Below are positions 36,173 to 44,900 of a DNA stretch of 64,000 bases, in pieces. This DNA comes from Algoriphagus kandeliae (GTDB lineage Bacteria; Bacteroidota; Bacteroidia; Cytophagales; Cyclobacteriaceae), in NCBI RefSeq assembly GCF_004571135.1, contig NZ_SPSB01000003.1:434001-498000 (forward strand), given 5' to 3'. The notes beneath the pieces are model-generated. The model ran no database searches, had not been told where the DNA came from, and saw only the letters and a list, made by a program, of their open reading frames with translations. The position numbers and the translations under genes are program-made. How positions within the stretch are numbered: position 1 is the stretch's first letter; each line of letters begins with the position of its first letter.

Positions 36173-37581
36173 CCTCTTCTATTCAACTCACCGAGCAGCA
36201 AAAAGAAGCTTTTGACAAGATCAAATCCTTTCTAGAAAATCCCGACCAATCATTCTTTATCCTCAAGGGATATGCCGGTACAGGTAAAACCACCCTCCTA
36301 CAATACCTGGCTCAGTATCTTGAAGGTCAGGAAAAAGTATTTTCGCTACTGGCCCCTACTGGAAGAGCAGCATCTGTATTAAGTGCTAAAACGGGATTTT
36401 CAGCTAGGACTCTTCATTCTGAACTCTACCATTTCAAAGATATAGACGGTGATGCAGACCCTTCCAAAGAGTCAACTGAAGTCGATGATTATGGGCAAAT
36501 GAGGCTTCTTTTCGAAATTCGAAAACCTGATGAGGATCAATCCAAAATCTATATCGTAGACGAAGCATCTATGATTGGGGATGAGCGATCCGATGCTACT
36601 TCTTTTGCCTCCTTCGGTTCAGGCCATCTATTAACTGATTTTTTGACTTTGGTAGGAAAAAACAAAGTCATTTTCGCAGGAGATCCTTGCCAACTCCCAC
36701 CGGTAGGATCCCTTGAAAGCCCGGCATTAGCTGAGTCTTTTTTTAAGAACCTAGGCAGATCGGTATCTTCCTATGAACTGAATCAGATTCTTCGTCAGAA
36801 ACAAGATTCGGAAGTACTTAAGCTGGCCTCACAAGTTCGAAAAATGACGGGTGTTTCTTTTAAAACGAAGTGGGTGAAAGTTCCTGCAAAAAGTGGGGAA
36901 CAGATTACGCTTCCTTCTTATGAGCAGATGAAGGAAAAATACATTCAGTCCGTCATTGAAAATGGCACCGAAAACAGTATTGCAATTAGTCTGAGTAATT
37001 ACAATTGCCACGAGATTAATTTGGAGGTAAGAAAAAGAAGGTATGGAACGGATCAGGAAATCCTTCATCCTGGAGACTTGCTAATGGTCACCCAAAACAA
37101 TTACCTGGTACCCTTGACCAATGGGGATTTTGTGGAAATCCTGGAAGTAGGAAACCGAGAAAATGTGAAGGGTATTCAGTTTATCCATGTAACGGTCAAA
37201 GCAAGATCAACGGGGAAAGCTTATGAGACGCTACTCTGTTTAGATCCACTCTTGAGCGGACAAGCAAATCTAAATCAGGAACAGCAACGGTTATTAATGA
37301 TAGATTTCAGCCAACGAATGCGGGCTAAAAAAATCAAACCTAAATCTGAAATCTATTTTTCTGCCATGCAGAAGGATCCTTGGCTCAATAGCCTACGGGC
37401 AAATTATGGTTATGCGGTGACTTGTCACAAAAGTCAGGGTGGTGAATGGGAAGAGGTCTTTTTCTTTTTAAACAAAGGAATGTATGTCATGAGTCCATTG
37501 GAATTGACCCGCTGGTGGTACACGGGCATTACCCGATCCAAGGAAAAGCTTCATCTTGTTAATAATTGGTGGATAAGCTAA
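36169..37581 (+). CDS. RecD-like superfamily 1B DNA helicase in the cas operon
   Basis: A 470-residue ATPase. Walker A is ILKGYAGTGKTTLLQYLAQ (near residue 30), Walker B IYIVDEASMIGDE (near 128), then FAGDPCQLPPVGS (motif III, near 168), SYELNQILRQ (motif IV), YGYAVTCHKSQGGEWEEVFF (motif V, near 410) and WWYTGITRSKEKLHLV (motif VI). This is the RecD/Pif1-like SF1B order without fused nuclease. The ATGA overlap with the upstream gene ties it to the CRISPR effector operon. Possible roles are help in adaptation or processing of Card1-cut DNA. A 149-bp gap with a hairpin follows. Confidence 0.85.
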   Translation: MTSSIQLTEQQKEAFDKIKSFLENPDQSFFILKGYAGTGKTTLLQYLAQYLEGQEKVFSLLAPTGRAASVLSAKTGFSARTLHSELYHFKDIDGDADPSKESTEVDDYGQMRLLFEIRKPDEDQSKIYIVDEASMIGDERSDATSFASFGSGHLLTDFLTLVGKNKVIFAGDPCQLPPVGSLESPALAESFFKNLGRSVSSYELNQILRQKQDSEVLKLASQVRKMTGVSFKTKWVKVPAKSGEQITLPSYEQMKEKYIQSVIENGTENSIAISLSNYNCHEINLEVRKRRYGTDQEILHPGDLLMVTQNNYLVPLTNGDFVEILEVGNRENVKGIQFIHVTVKARSTGKAYETLLCLDPLLSGQANLNQEQQRLLMIDFSQRMRAKKIKPKSEIYFSAMQKDPWLNSLRANYGYAVTCHKSQGGEWEEVFFFLNKGMYVMSPLELTRWWYTGITRSKEKLHLVNNWWIS

Positions 37582-37650
37582 TTCTTGTGATCGATAAGTT
37601 TAAATTGAAATATAGGGCTCGACAATAAAATCGTTTTTATACGATTAATC

Positions 37651-37699
37651 AATCAGATTTTTTAAGCATTTATTTAGCACCTAATCAAAAAATCTGATT
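37651..37699. promoter_or_regulatory. Perfect 13-bp inverted repeat between effector and adaptation operons
   Basis: Arms AATCAGATTTTTT (37651-37663) and AAAAAATCTGATT (37687-37699) lie 31 bp before the cas1 start, with a 23-nt loop. The A/T runs lie inside the arms, so it can end the upstream transcript or act as an operator or RNA hairpin in the cas1 leader. Position alone cannot separate these. Confidence 0.6.
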
Positions 37700-37730
37700 T
37701 GATAAATGAGGATTTTAAAGCACACTTTTT

Positions 37731-38726
37731 ATGCATTTAGTAATCAATACATTTGGCGCTACTCTTCAAAAGGAGAATAACCTTTTTGTCATTACTACAC
37801 CTGAAGGAAAGCAGTCCTTTCCACCAGATATTGTCAAAAGCATCAGTATTTCAAAGGCTGCTCGGATTACTAGTGACGCAATTATTCTGGCCATCAAACA
37901 TCAAGTAGAAGTACTTTTTGTAAACGATCTTGGAAATCCTGAAGGCAGGGTATGGAGCGTTCAATACGGATCAATCAGCAATATCCGAAAAGCACAAGTC
38001 AACTTTCTCTACTCCAAGGCATCCCTAGAATGGGTCAAAGATCTAATCAACCAAAAATTGGATAATCAGGTAGCTCTCCTCCTAGCCCTGCAGCCAGAAA
38101 AAGAAGTGCTTCCTGCCTACAATATTTTCAAATCCGCCATTAATAGCATTGAAGATTACAAGCGAAAGATAAATGAAATAGAAGGTGAGTTTCTCTCTGA
38201 TGTCGCACCATCTATAAGAGGCTGGGAAGGTGCCGCTGGAAAGCGCTATTTTCAAGCTATCTCTAAGTTATTCCCCGAACAATACAGCTTTCAATCCAGA
38301 GACCGACAACCCGCAAAAGACCCATTTAATGCACTATTGAACTACGCCTATGGTATGCTTTATGGAAAAATCGAAGGTGCTTTAATAAAAGCTGGACTAG
38401 ACCCTTACATCGGTATATTCCATCGGGATGATTACAATAGACCCGCATTGGTTTTCGATGTGATAGAAAAATACAGATCTTGGATGGATTATGTAGTAAT
38501 ACAACTCTGTTTGGCTGAAGCCTTTCCTGAAGAAAGCATGGAACAGGAACTACCGGATGGACCGCTCCTTCTAGGTCCTTTAGCAAAGCGAATCCTCATT
38601 CAATCTGTCAATGACTACCTCAGCGAGGTCATTCAATTACAAGGGAAAAGTATGGGACGCATGGCACATATTGTCGAAGATATGCACCGTCTTGCAAGGT
38701 TTTTTATAAAAAATTCAAGCGAATGA
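37731..38726 (+). CDS. cas1: CRISPR integrase Cas1
   Basis: A 331-residue Cas1 of normal length. Metal-binding residues are in RGWEGAAGKRYF (about Glu166), GIFHRDDYNRPALVFDVIEKYR (about His231, with Asp243 and Glu246). The N-terminal beta-rich domain (1-85) and the C-terminal helical domain are both complete. With Cas2 it inserts new spacers at the leader end of the array. No reverse-transcriptase domain is fused. It overlaps the primase-like gene by 4 bp (ATGA), starting the adaptation operon. Confidence 0.93.
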   Translation: MHLVINTFGATLQKENNLFVITTPEGKQSFPPDIVKSISISKAARITSDAIILAIKHQVEVLFVNDLGNPEGRVWSVQYGSISNIRKAQVNFLYSKASLEWVKDLINQKLDNQVALLLALQPEKEVLPAYNIFKSAINSIEDYKRKINEIEGEFLSDVAPSIRGWEGAAGKRYFQAISKLFPEQYSFQSRDRQPAKDPFNALLNYAYGMLYGKIEGALIKAGLDPYIGIFHRDDYNRPALVFDVIEKYRSWMDYVVIQLCLAEAFPEESMEQELPDGPLLLGPLAKRILIQSVNDYLSEVIQLQGKSMGRMAHIVEDMHRLARFFIKNSSE

Positions 38727-39757
38727 TACGACTTGGAAAGCATATTACACAAGCCGGCGATCAACTCTATGATGTGAGCATTGAAAAACTACACAAGGCT
38801 CTTATCAATCCGCAAGGAGAGGTTGCTTCCTTACAGCGTAAACTTCAAGCCATTCGAGCAATGGACCCGAACCAATACAGGAAGATGAAAACATCTCTTC
38901 CTTATATAGTCTGCGCACAATTTCATCCTAAAGCTAGACGTAAGGAAAACTTCCTTTTCACAGAACGATTTTTAATTGATATCGACCACCTTTCTGATCA
39001 TGAACTGAATATACAGGATCTCAGAAAGAAATTTGCCCAAGACGAACGTGTCGAATTGATGTTCTCATCTCCTTCTGGCGATGGACTGAAATTACTATTC
39101 AAAATTGATCCAAAAATTTCTGACTCTTCCTATTACGTGCTTTTCTATAAGGCTTTCTGCATCCATCTAGAAAAAAAATATCTGCTAGGTACAGCATTGG
39201 ATCACAAAACGCATGATGTAAGTAGATGCTGCTTTGTAAGCTTTGATCCAGAAGCATACTTCAATACAAATGCGAAAGCTATTAACCCTGCCGATTTCGT
39301 CAGAAAGGATTCATTTTTAGATTTAGAGCAGGTTCAATTTCAGGCTGATCAAATTCTCAAATCTCAAAAAGAAATTCAAAAAGTAGAATTATCTCCTGAA
39401 AAATCCCAGCCTGGTCAGGACCTTTCCGATGAAATATTAGCTTTTATTAAAGAGAAAACCGGTCAACGAACGAGAAACAAAACACCTGAGAAATATTTTG
39501 AGCAACCTGAAGAACTTGAGAAGATCATCGCTGAACTTCAAGTATTTCTTGATGAAGTAAATTCCAAAATAGAAAATATCAAGCCTATCTCCTATGGAAG
39601 ACAAATCAAAGTAAGCTCAGGAAATACCTGGGCAGAGATCAATGTATTTTTTGGAAAAAAAGGAGTGAGTATTGTTCCAACTACAAAAACAGGAAGCCAT
39701 CGTGAATTTGCAAAAACAATCACTGACTATCTGAAAGCATCATTTTCAACATACTAA
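38723..39757 (+). CDS. Primase-polymerase-like protein (CAPP type B candidate, BT4734/VirE_N-like)
   Basis: A 344-residue protein lying between cas1 and cas2. The N-terminal half has RFLIDIDHLSDHELN (acidic pair DID at 86-88), LMFSSPSGDGLKLLFKID (112-129) and DHKTHDVSRCCFVSFDP (160-176). This is the layout of archaeo-eukaryotic-primase-like BT4734/VirE_N domains. CRISPR-associated primase-polymerases of this sort are known beside cas1-cas2 and can copy nucleic acid into DNA for adaptation. The C-terminal third (about 230-344) is helical plus a small beta unit of unknown function. The gene overlaps cas1 by 4 bp. Confidence 0.75.
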   Translation: MIRLGKHITQAGDQLYDVSIEKLHKALINPQGEVASLQRKLQAIRAMDPNQYRKMKTSLPYIVCAQFHPKARRKENFLFTERFLIDIDHLSDHELNIQDLRKKFAQDERVELMFSSPSGDGLKLLFKIDPKISDSSYYVLFYKAFCIHLEKKYLLGTALDHKTHDVSRCCFVSFDPEAYFNTNAKAINPADFVRKDSFLDLEQVQFQADQILKSQKEIQKVELSPEKSQPGQDLSDEILAFIKEKTGQRTRNKTPEKYFEQPEELEKIIAELQVFLDEVNSKIENIKPISYGRQIKVSSGNTWAEINVFFGKKGVSIVPTTKTGSHREFAKTITDYLKASFSTY

Positions 39758-39762
39758 AACTT

Positions 39763-40245
39763 ATGCCAAAACCTCCCAAGAAGGAATTTGACCTAAGAGA
39801 ACGAATCGATAAAATCAAAAACTCAGGCCTTAGCAAGGGAAAAGAAAAGGAGAAAGAGACAGATCCTAATGATATGCTCTTGCCACTTTCCAATAGAATC
39901 GAAAAAATCCTAGGAATATTCCAGGGCAAGCCGCTCAAATCCACTACTATGAACTACTTGATCCTCTATGACATCGAAAACAACAAAGTCCGAAGACTAA
40001 TAGCAAAATACCTCGAAAAAAATGGATGCATACGTGTCCAAAAATCGGTCTTTCTTGTCCATTCCGATTACAAAAAATTTGAATCGATACGAAAAACGCT
40101 CGCTGAAATCAACGAAGTCTATGACAATGAAGACAGCATCATATTGGTACCACTTAATATTTCAGATGCACGCAGTATGAAACTCATTGGTAAAAATGTA
40201 AACATCAATCAAATTATAGACCCACCCAATACCGTCTTTTTATAA
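39763..40245 (+). CDS. cas2: Cas2 with about 60-residue N-terminal extension
   Basis: A 160-residue protein. The C-terminal 95 residues are a standard Cas2 ferredoxin fold (NYLILYDIENNKVRRLIAKYLEKNGCIRVQKSVFLV, residues 64-99; then DSIILVPLNISDARSM). Before it lies a basic, lysine-rich extension (KPPKKEFDLRERIDKIKNSG and KGKEKEKETD) that typical 85-100-residue Cas2 proteins lack. It might contact the primase-like protein or the TPR protein. Its stop overlaps the start of the next gene by one base (TAATG). Confidence 0.92.
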   Translation: MPKPPKKEFDLRERIDKIKNSGLSKGKEKEKETDPNDMLLPLSNRIEKILGIFQGKPLKSTTMNYLILYDIENNKVRRLIAKYLEKNGCIRVQKSVFLVHSDYKKFESIRKTLAEINEVYDNEDSIILVPLNISDARSMKLIGKNVNINQIIDPPNTVFL

Positions 40246-41852
40246 TGAGTCAATCAACTATTAAACTTCTTAGAAATCAAAATAGACACGAAGAAGCCTA
40301 CAAAATGACGCGGAATCAATTATACCTAAATCCCGCAGATATATGGGCCAAAAGAAACCACAGTTGGTCTATCTACTACTTAATCAAAAAACACATAAAA
40401 GCAGGGCAAACCGCACAGGCCAAACATTATTTGGAAGAATTTTCAGCCCTTCAAATGCCAGATGAAGAAAAATTACTCCATGAACGAATGAAGTATTTTT
40501 TCAAAGTATTGGAACAAGGCTACCTCAGAATCAAGCAGTTGATCGCAGAAGAGAAATTTGAAGAAGCGTTTCATTTAGAATTAAAAAAGGAAAATGCAGA
40601 CCTTGAGCAACTTTCCTGGATAGTCTATTACCTTCTTAGATCATTCAATAAAACAGGAAAACCTAGCCCAACCAAAACAATGGAACTCTTGCAAAAGCTT
40701 ATGCAGCATTATACACCTTCAAAAAGGCTTGTAAACAAACTTATTTTGCAGGAATTGATCAAAACTCCTGCAGATTTTTGGGTCGGCCAAAAACAATCTT
40801 ACAGTCTCGAAAAAGTAGGTTTGTTTGATATTCTGGAAGAAGATGATTTCCAAAAGCAGGAATGGGAAGGAAAAAAACTCATTTCACTTGCAGAACGCCT
40901 ACACATCACTTATTCAAAAGCCCTTCTACGGGAAAAGGTAGCAGAAGAAAAAATCCTGGCATATATCAGGGGGATTGTGGAACCCACATTGGAAAAATAT
41001 CCGGCCATGATCTATGTGCCTTATTTCAAAGCCAAACTTCTCTTGGGCATAGGTGACAGAGCTTCCGGTATTTCAGCTTTTTTACCATTTGCCAAAAAGA
41101 AAGCAGGAGAATTCTGGGTTTGGCAAGTATTTGCCGAGGTTTATGAAGATGATCCCAAACTTTATTTTTCATGTCTTTGCAAGGCCATGACCTGTAAGAC
41201 CAAGCCTGAATTTCTTTCTAATATCCAAGAAAAGTTGATTTCTCATTTTATCAAAACCGGTAAGTACGACCAAGCTAAATCCGAGCTCGATAAGCTTATG
41301 AAGCTAAGAGAAAGACAGAGGTGGGGGATAAAAACTATTCACCGCCAATATCTTGATTCGAATTGGTACAATCGTGCTGAAAACCATCCAACTAACTACC
41401 GAGACCATGTTGCAAAAGCAGAGGCATTGATAGGTATCACTCCTTATGAGTCTCTTTTGGTTATTGTCCATCATGTGAATAGAGAAAAAAAGGTCTTCGG
41501 TTTTTTGATAGAAGAAAACAAAAGCGGATTTGGGAAATATTTAAAAGAGCCAATACCAAATCGGATCTATAGGCTTGAAGGAAACTTCGGGAAGGGTGAT
41601 TTTTTCAACGTCAAAAAACAAAAGGAAGTGGAAGGCAATAGCCATCCCCTTCTGCGATTGGTAGAAGGAAAAGTTATCAAAAAGGTGCACCAGGCATTCG
41701 CCTTTGTCGACGGAAACTTCATTCCACCTGAACTTGTAAAAAAGAATAGGCTGATGACCAATGAAAATGTAAAAGGCACCGCATTATTAGCCCCCCTAAA
41801 GGGTAAAAAAGAGTGGGCTTGGAAAGTCATTTCCATCCAAAAAAACGCATAA
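40245..41852 (+). CDS. TPR protein with cold-shock/OB-like C-terminus in the adaptation operon
   Basis: A 535-residue protein translated directly from the end of cas2 (TAATG overlap). Residues 1-400 are helical repeats of TPR type: NRHEEAYKMTRNQLYLNPADIWAKRNHSWS, then KEKLISHFIKTGKYDQAKSEL near 345. Residues 410-535 hold two beta-barrel-like units: LLVIVHHVNREKKVFGFLIEE and LVEGKVIKKVHQAFAFVDGNFIPPELV...GTALLAPLKGKKEWAWKVISI. The second looks like a cold-shock/S1 fold that would bind nucleic acid. I know no named Cas family for it. A helper that holds RNA or pre-spacer substrates for the primase-Cas1-Cas2 set is a reasonable inference. Confidence 0.7.
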   Translation: MSQSTIKLLRNQNRHEEAYKMTRNQLYLNPADIWAKRNHSWSIYYLIKKHIKAGQTAQAKHYLEEFSALQMPDEEKLLHERMKYFFKVLEQGYLRIKQLIAEEKFEEAFHLELKKENADLEQLSWIVYYLLRSFNKTGKPSPTKTMELLQKLMQHYTPSKRLVNKLILQELIKTPADFWVGQKQSYSLEKVGLFDILEEDDFQKQEWEGKKLISLAERLHITYSKALLREKVAEEKILAYIRGIVEPTLEKYPAMIYVPYFKAKLLLGIGDRASGISAFLPFAKKKAGEFWVWQVFAEVYEDDPKLYFSCLCKAMTCKTKPEFLSNIQEKLISHFIKTGKYDQAKSELDKLMKLRERQRWGIKTIHRQYLDSNWYNRAENHPTNYRDHVAKAEALIGITPYESLLVIVHHVNREKKVFGFLIEENKSGFGKYLKEPIPNRIYRLEGNFGKGDFFNVKKQKEVEGNSHPLLRLVEGKVIKKVHQAFAFVDGNFIPPELVKKNRLMTNENVKGTALLAPLKGKKEWAWKVISIQKNA

Positions 41853-41995
41853 AAAAGGACTTTTGATATTAATTGAAAAAGTCTAGATTTGAAAATGACA
41901 GTAGAAAAAAGAAAATTTATTTTCTTAAAACAATGGTTTTTCGGGTGGTTTTTCAATCATAACCACTTTAAAATCAATCGAAACCAGAGTTAGCT
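41853..41995 (+). promoter_or_regulatory. CRISPR leader
   Basis: This 143-bp AT-rich stretch lies between the adaptation operon and the first perfect repeat. The distal array end is degenerate while the repeats next to this stretch are perfect, so new spacers enter here. A/T tracts (such as GAAAATTTATTTTCTTAAAA near 41917) are leader-like. It should carry the array promoter. Confidence 0.75.
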
Positions 41996-44900
41996 GTCAG
42001 AGCACCACATCCACTAAAACAAGGATTAAGACGAAACCACACTTAACTATGAGTGAGAATATTTCATTGTCAGAGCACCACATCCACTAAAACAAGGATT
42101 AAGACTAAAAATCAATTTTTCTTAGAGACTCTTCCTCTTGGGTCAGAGCACCACATCCACTAAAACAAGGATTAAGACCTGACCAATCTTACTTTAATCA
42201 TAATAATTAGTGTTGTCAGAGCACCACATCCACTAAAACAAGGATTAAGACTCTGATTGGTGTGTTGGCTCCGGGATTTCGAGCAAAGTCAGAGCACCAC
42301 ATCCACTAAAACAAGGATTAAGACCATATCCTAGGAGCATGTGTCTTCCGTTGTTTCTGTCAGAGCACCACATCCACTAAAACAAGGATTAAGACACTAC
42401 TTCTTTGTAGTTGCCGAATTCGTGTCGTTGTCAGAGCACCACATCCACTAAAACAAGGATTAAGACAAGCTTTTTGATGTCCTTGTCCTTTTTGGCAAGG
42501 GTCAGAGCACCACATCCACTAAAACAAGGATTAAGACGAATCAAAGCTGTTGCTTTGGTGATGCTCATGCCTGTCAGAGCACCACATCCACTAAAACAAG
42601 GATTAAGACTTTAGGATGTACAGGACTAATACCATAATAACGAGTCAGAGCACCACATCCACTAAAACAAGGATTAAGACCCTTTTGCCGTGTTTTCTTC
42701 GACATCAAGCTTTATAGTCAGAGCACCACATCCACTAAAACAAGGATTAAGACAGAGGAGAAAAAGGAGAAATAACTTTTTCATGGTCGGTCAGAGCACC
42801 ACATCCACTAAAACAAGGATTAAGACGCTCTTCTATTGTTTGGAAAGAGTTTCCTAACTCTGTCAGAGCACCACATCCACTAAAACAAGGATTAAGACGA
42901 TGATGTGATTAGTCGCTCCACCTCTAAGGGTAGAGTCAGAGCACCACATCCACTAAAACAAGGATTAAGACTGAAGGACCAAGATTTAAAAGGAAGAATA
43001 CATTAGTCAGAGCACCACATCCACTAAAACAAGGATTAAGACTCCAAATTTCAGCCTGCTTCCACGTTCCCCAGTAGTCAGAGCACCACATCCACTAAAA
43101 CAAGGATTAAGACCATAGTAGTAAATGGGATTGACCTGCATCCCGAGGGTCAGAGCACCACATCCACTAAAACAAGGATTAAGACTTGAGTAAAAACAAC
43201 AAAGTCTCTATTATTATCAAGTCAGAGCACCACATCCACTAAAACAAGGATTAAGACCCCCCAAGCAAAAGCTTAGGGGATTTCAACTTAAAAGTCAGAG
43301 CACCACATCCACTAAAACAAGGATTAAGACACAGGAAGGTGTGAGTCGTGTGCTTGAATAGCTGACCGTCAGAGCACCACATCCACTAAAACAAGGATTA
43401 AGACATGCCCCCTTCTTGCCATAGGTCTGCCCTTTCGCGTCAGAGCACCACATCCACTAAAACAAGGATTAAGACAGAAAGTGATAAAATTGTACACTAT
43501 ATATATAAGGTGTCAGAGCACCACATCCACTAAAACAAGGATTAAGACATTATTGTAAAACACCATATGTTCACCATGTTCACTGTCAGAGCACCACATC
43601 CACTAAAACAAGGATTAAGACAGGATTGAAATCTTCCGTAGTACAAAAAGTATAACCGTCAGAGCACCACATCCACTAAAACAAGGATTAAGACTCTCGC
43701 TCCATAGCGATAAAGACTAATTTGTCTGGAGTCAGAGCACCACATCCACTAAAACAAGGATTAAGACAACTCTCTGCCACCAGCGATAATAACTTTAAAC
43801 GTCAGAGCACCACATCCACTAAAACAAGGATTAAGACAGTATGCGATGATATCTATCATCACTTAACTGATTAGTCAGAGCACCACATCCACTAAAACAA
43901 GGATTAAGACTGCGTTTAGATTTCTTATCAGATGCTTTGAGTGTGGTCAGAGCACCACATCCACTAAAACAAGGATTAAGACAGAGTACCAATGGTCTCA
44001 AGGGTGGACTGAGAGGCAGTCAGAGCACCACATCCACTAAAACAAGGATTAAGACGGAGAATAATGCACTCGTTGCACTAGTTTTATATTGTCAGAGCAC
44101 CACATCCACTAAAACAAGGATTAAGACTATCTTTTCATTTTCTAAATAGATCTAGATGTTGTCAGAGCACCACATCCACTAAAACAAGGATTAAGACTAT
44201 AGTGGTCAATCCAATCTGACCAAAGTCATTGTGTCAGAGCACCACATCCACTAAAACAAGGATTAAGACTTTTATTTTATTTTACAATTTGCTTTCAATA
44301 GTTTGGTCAGAGCACCACATCCACTAAAACAAGGATTAAGACCCATTTTTGGAGAACTCGTTACTCATAAGTAGGCAGGGTCAGAGCACCACATCCACTA
44401 AAACAAGGATTAAGACACTCTGTTACCTTTCTCTCTGGTCACCATTAGACCGTCAGAGCACCACATCCACTAAAACAAGGATTAAGACCTTGGTTCACGA
44501 GTTCTTCCACTCGCTCTTTATTTTGTCAGAGCACCACATCCACTAAAACAAGGATTAAGACGATGGAAACAAGAAGATGAGACATAGTGAAAGTCCTAGT
44601 CAGAGCACCACATCCACTAAAACAAGGATTAAGACTGTACACACCCACCCAGAAAGAATTTAAACCCACCGTCAGAGCACCACATCCACTAAAACAAGGA
44701 TTAAGACGGTGATGTCGATTACTGGATGATTTAAAGTGTTTTGTCAGAGCACCACATCCACTAAAACAAGGATTAAGACCAAAAGACAGGATGCTCACTG
44801 CAAACTCTTGCAATTGTCAGAGCACCACATCCACTAAAACAAGGATTAAGACCATGGTATTGGAAGGTCAAGAGTTATTAAGTACTTGGTCAGAGCACCA

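Noticed and set aside
25738-37581. Csm6/Csx1-type HEPN ribonuclease effector
   Set aside because: No R-x4-6-H HEPN motif after a CARF domain; both CARF proteins carry PD-(D/E)xK-type nuclease motifs instead.
37731-41852. Reverse transcriptase fused or adjacent to Cas1
   Set aside because: I looked for a YxDD-type domain in the adaptation genes and found none; the primase-like protein occupies that place.
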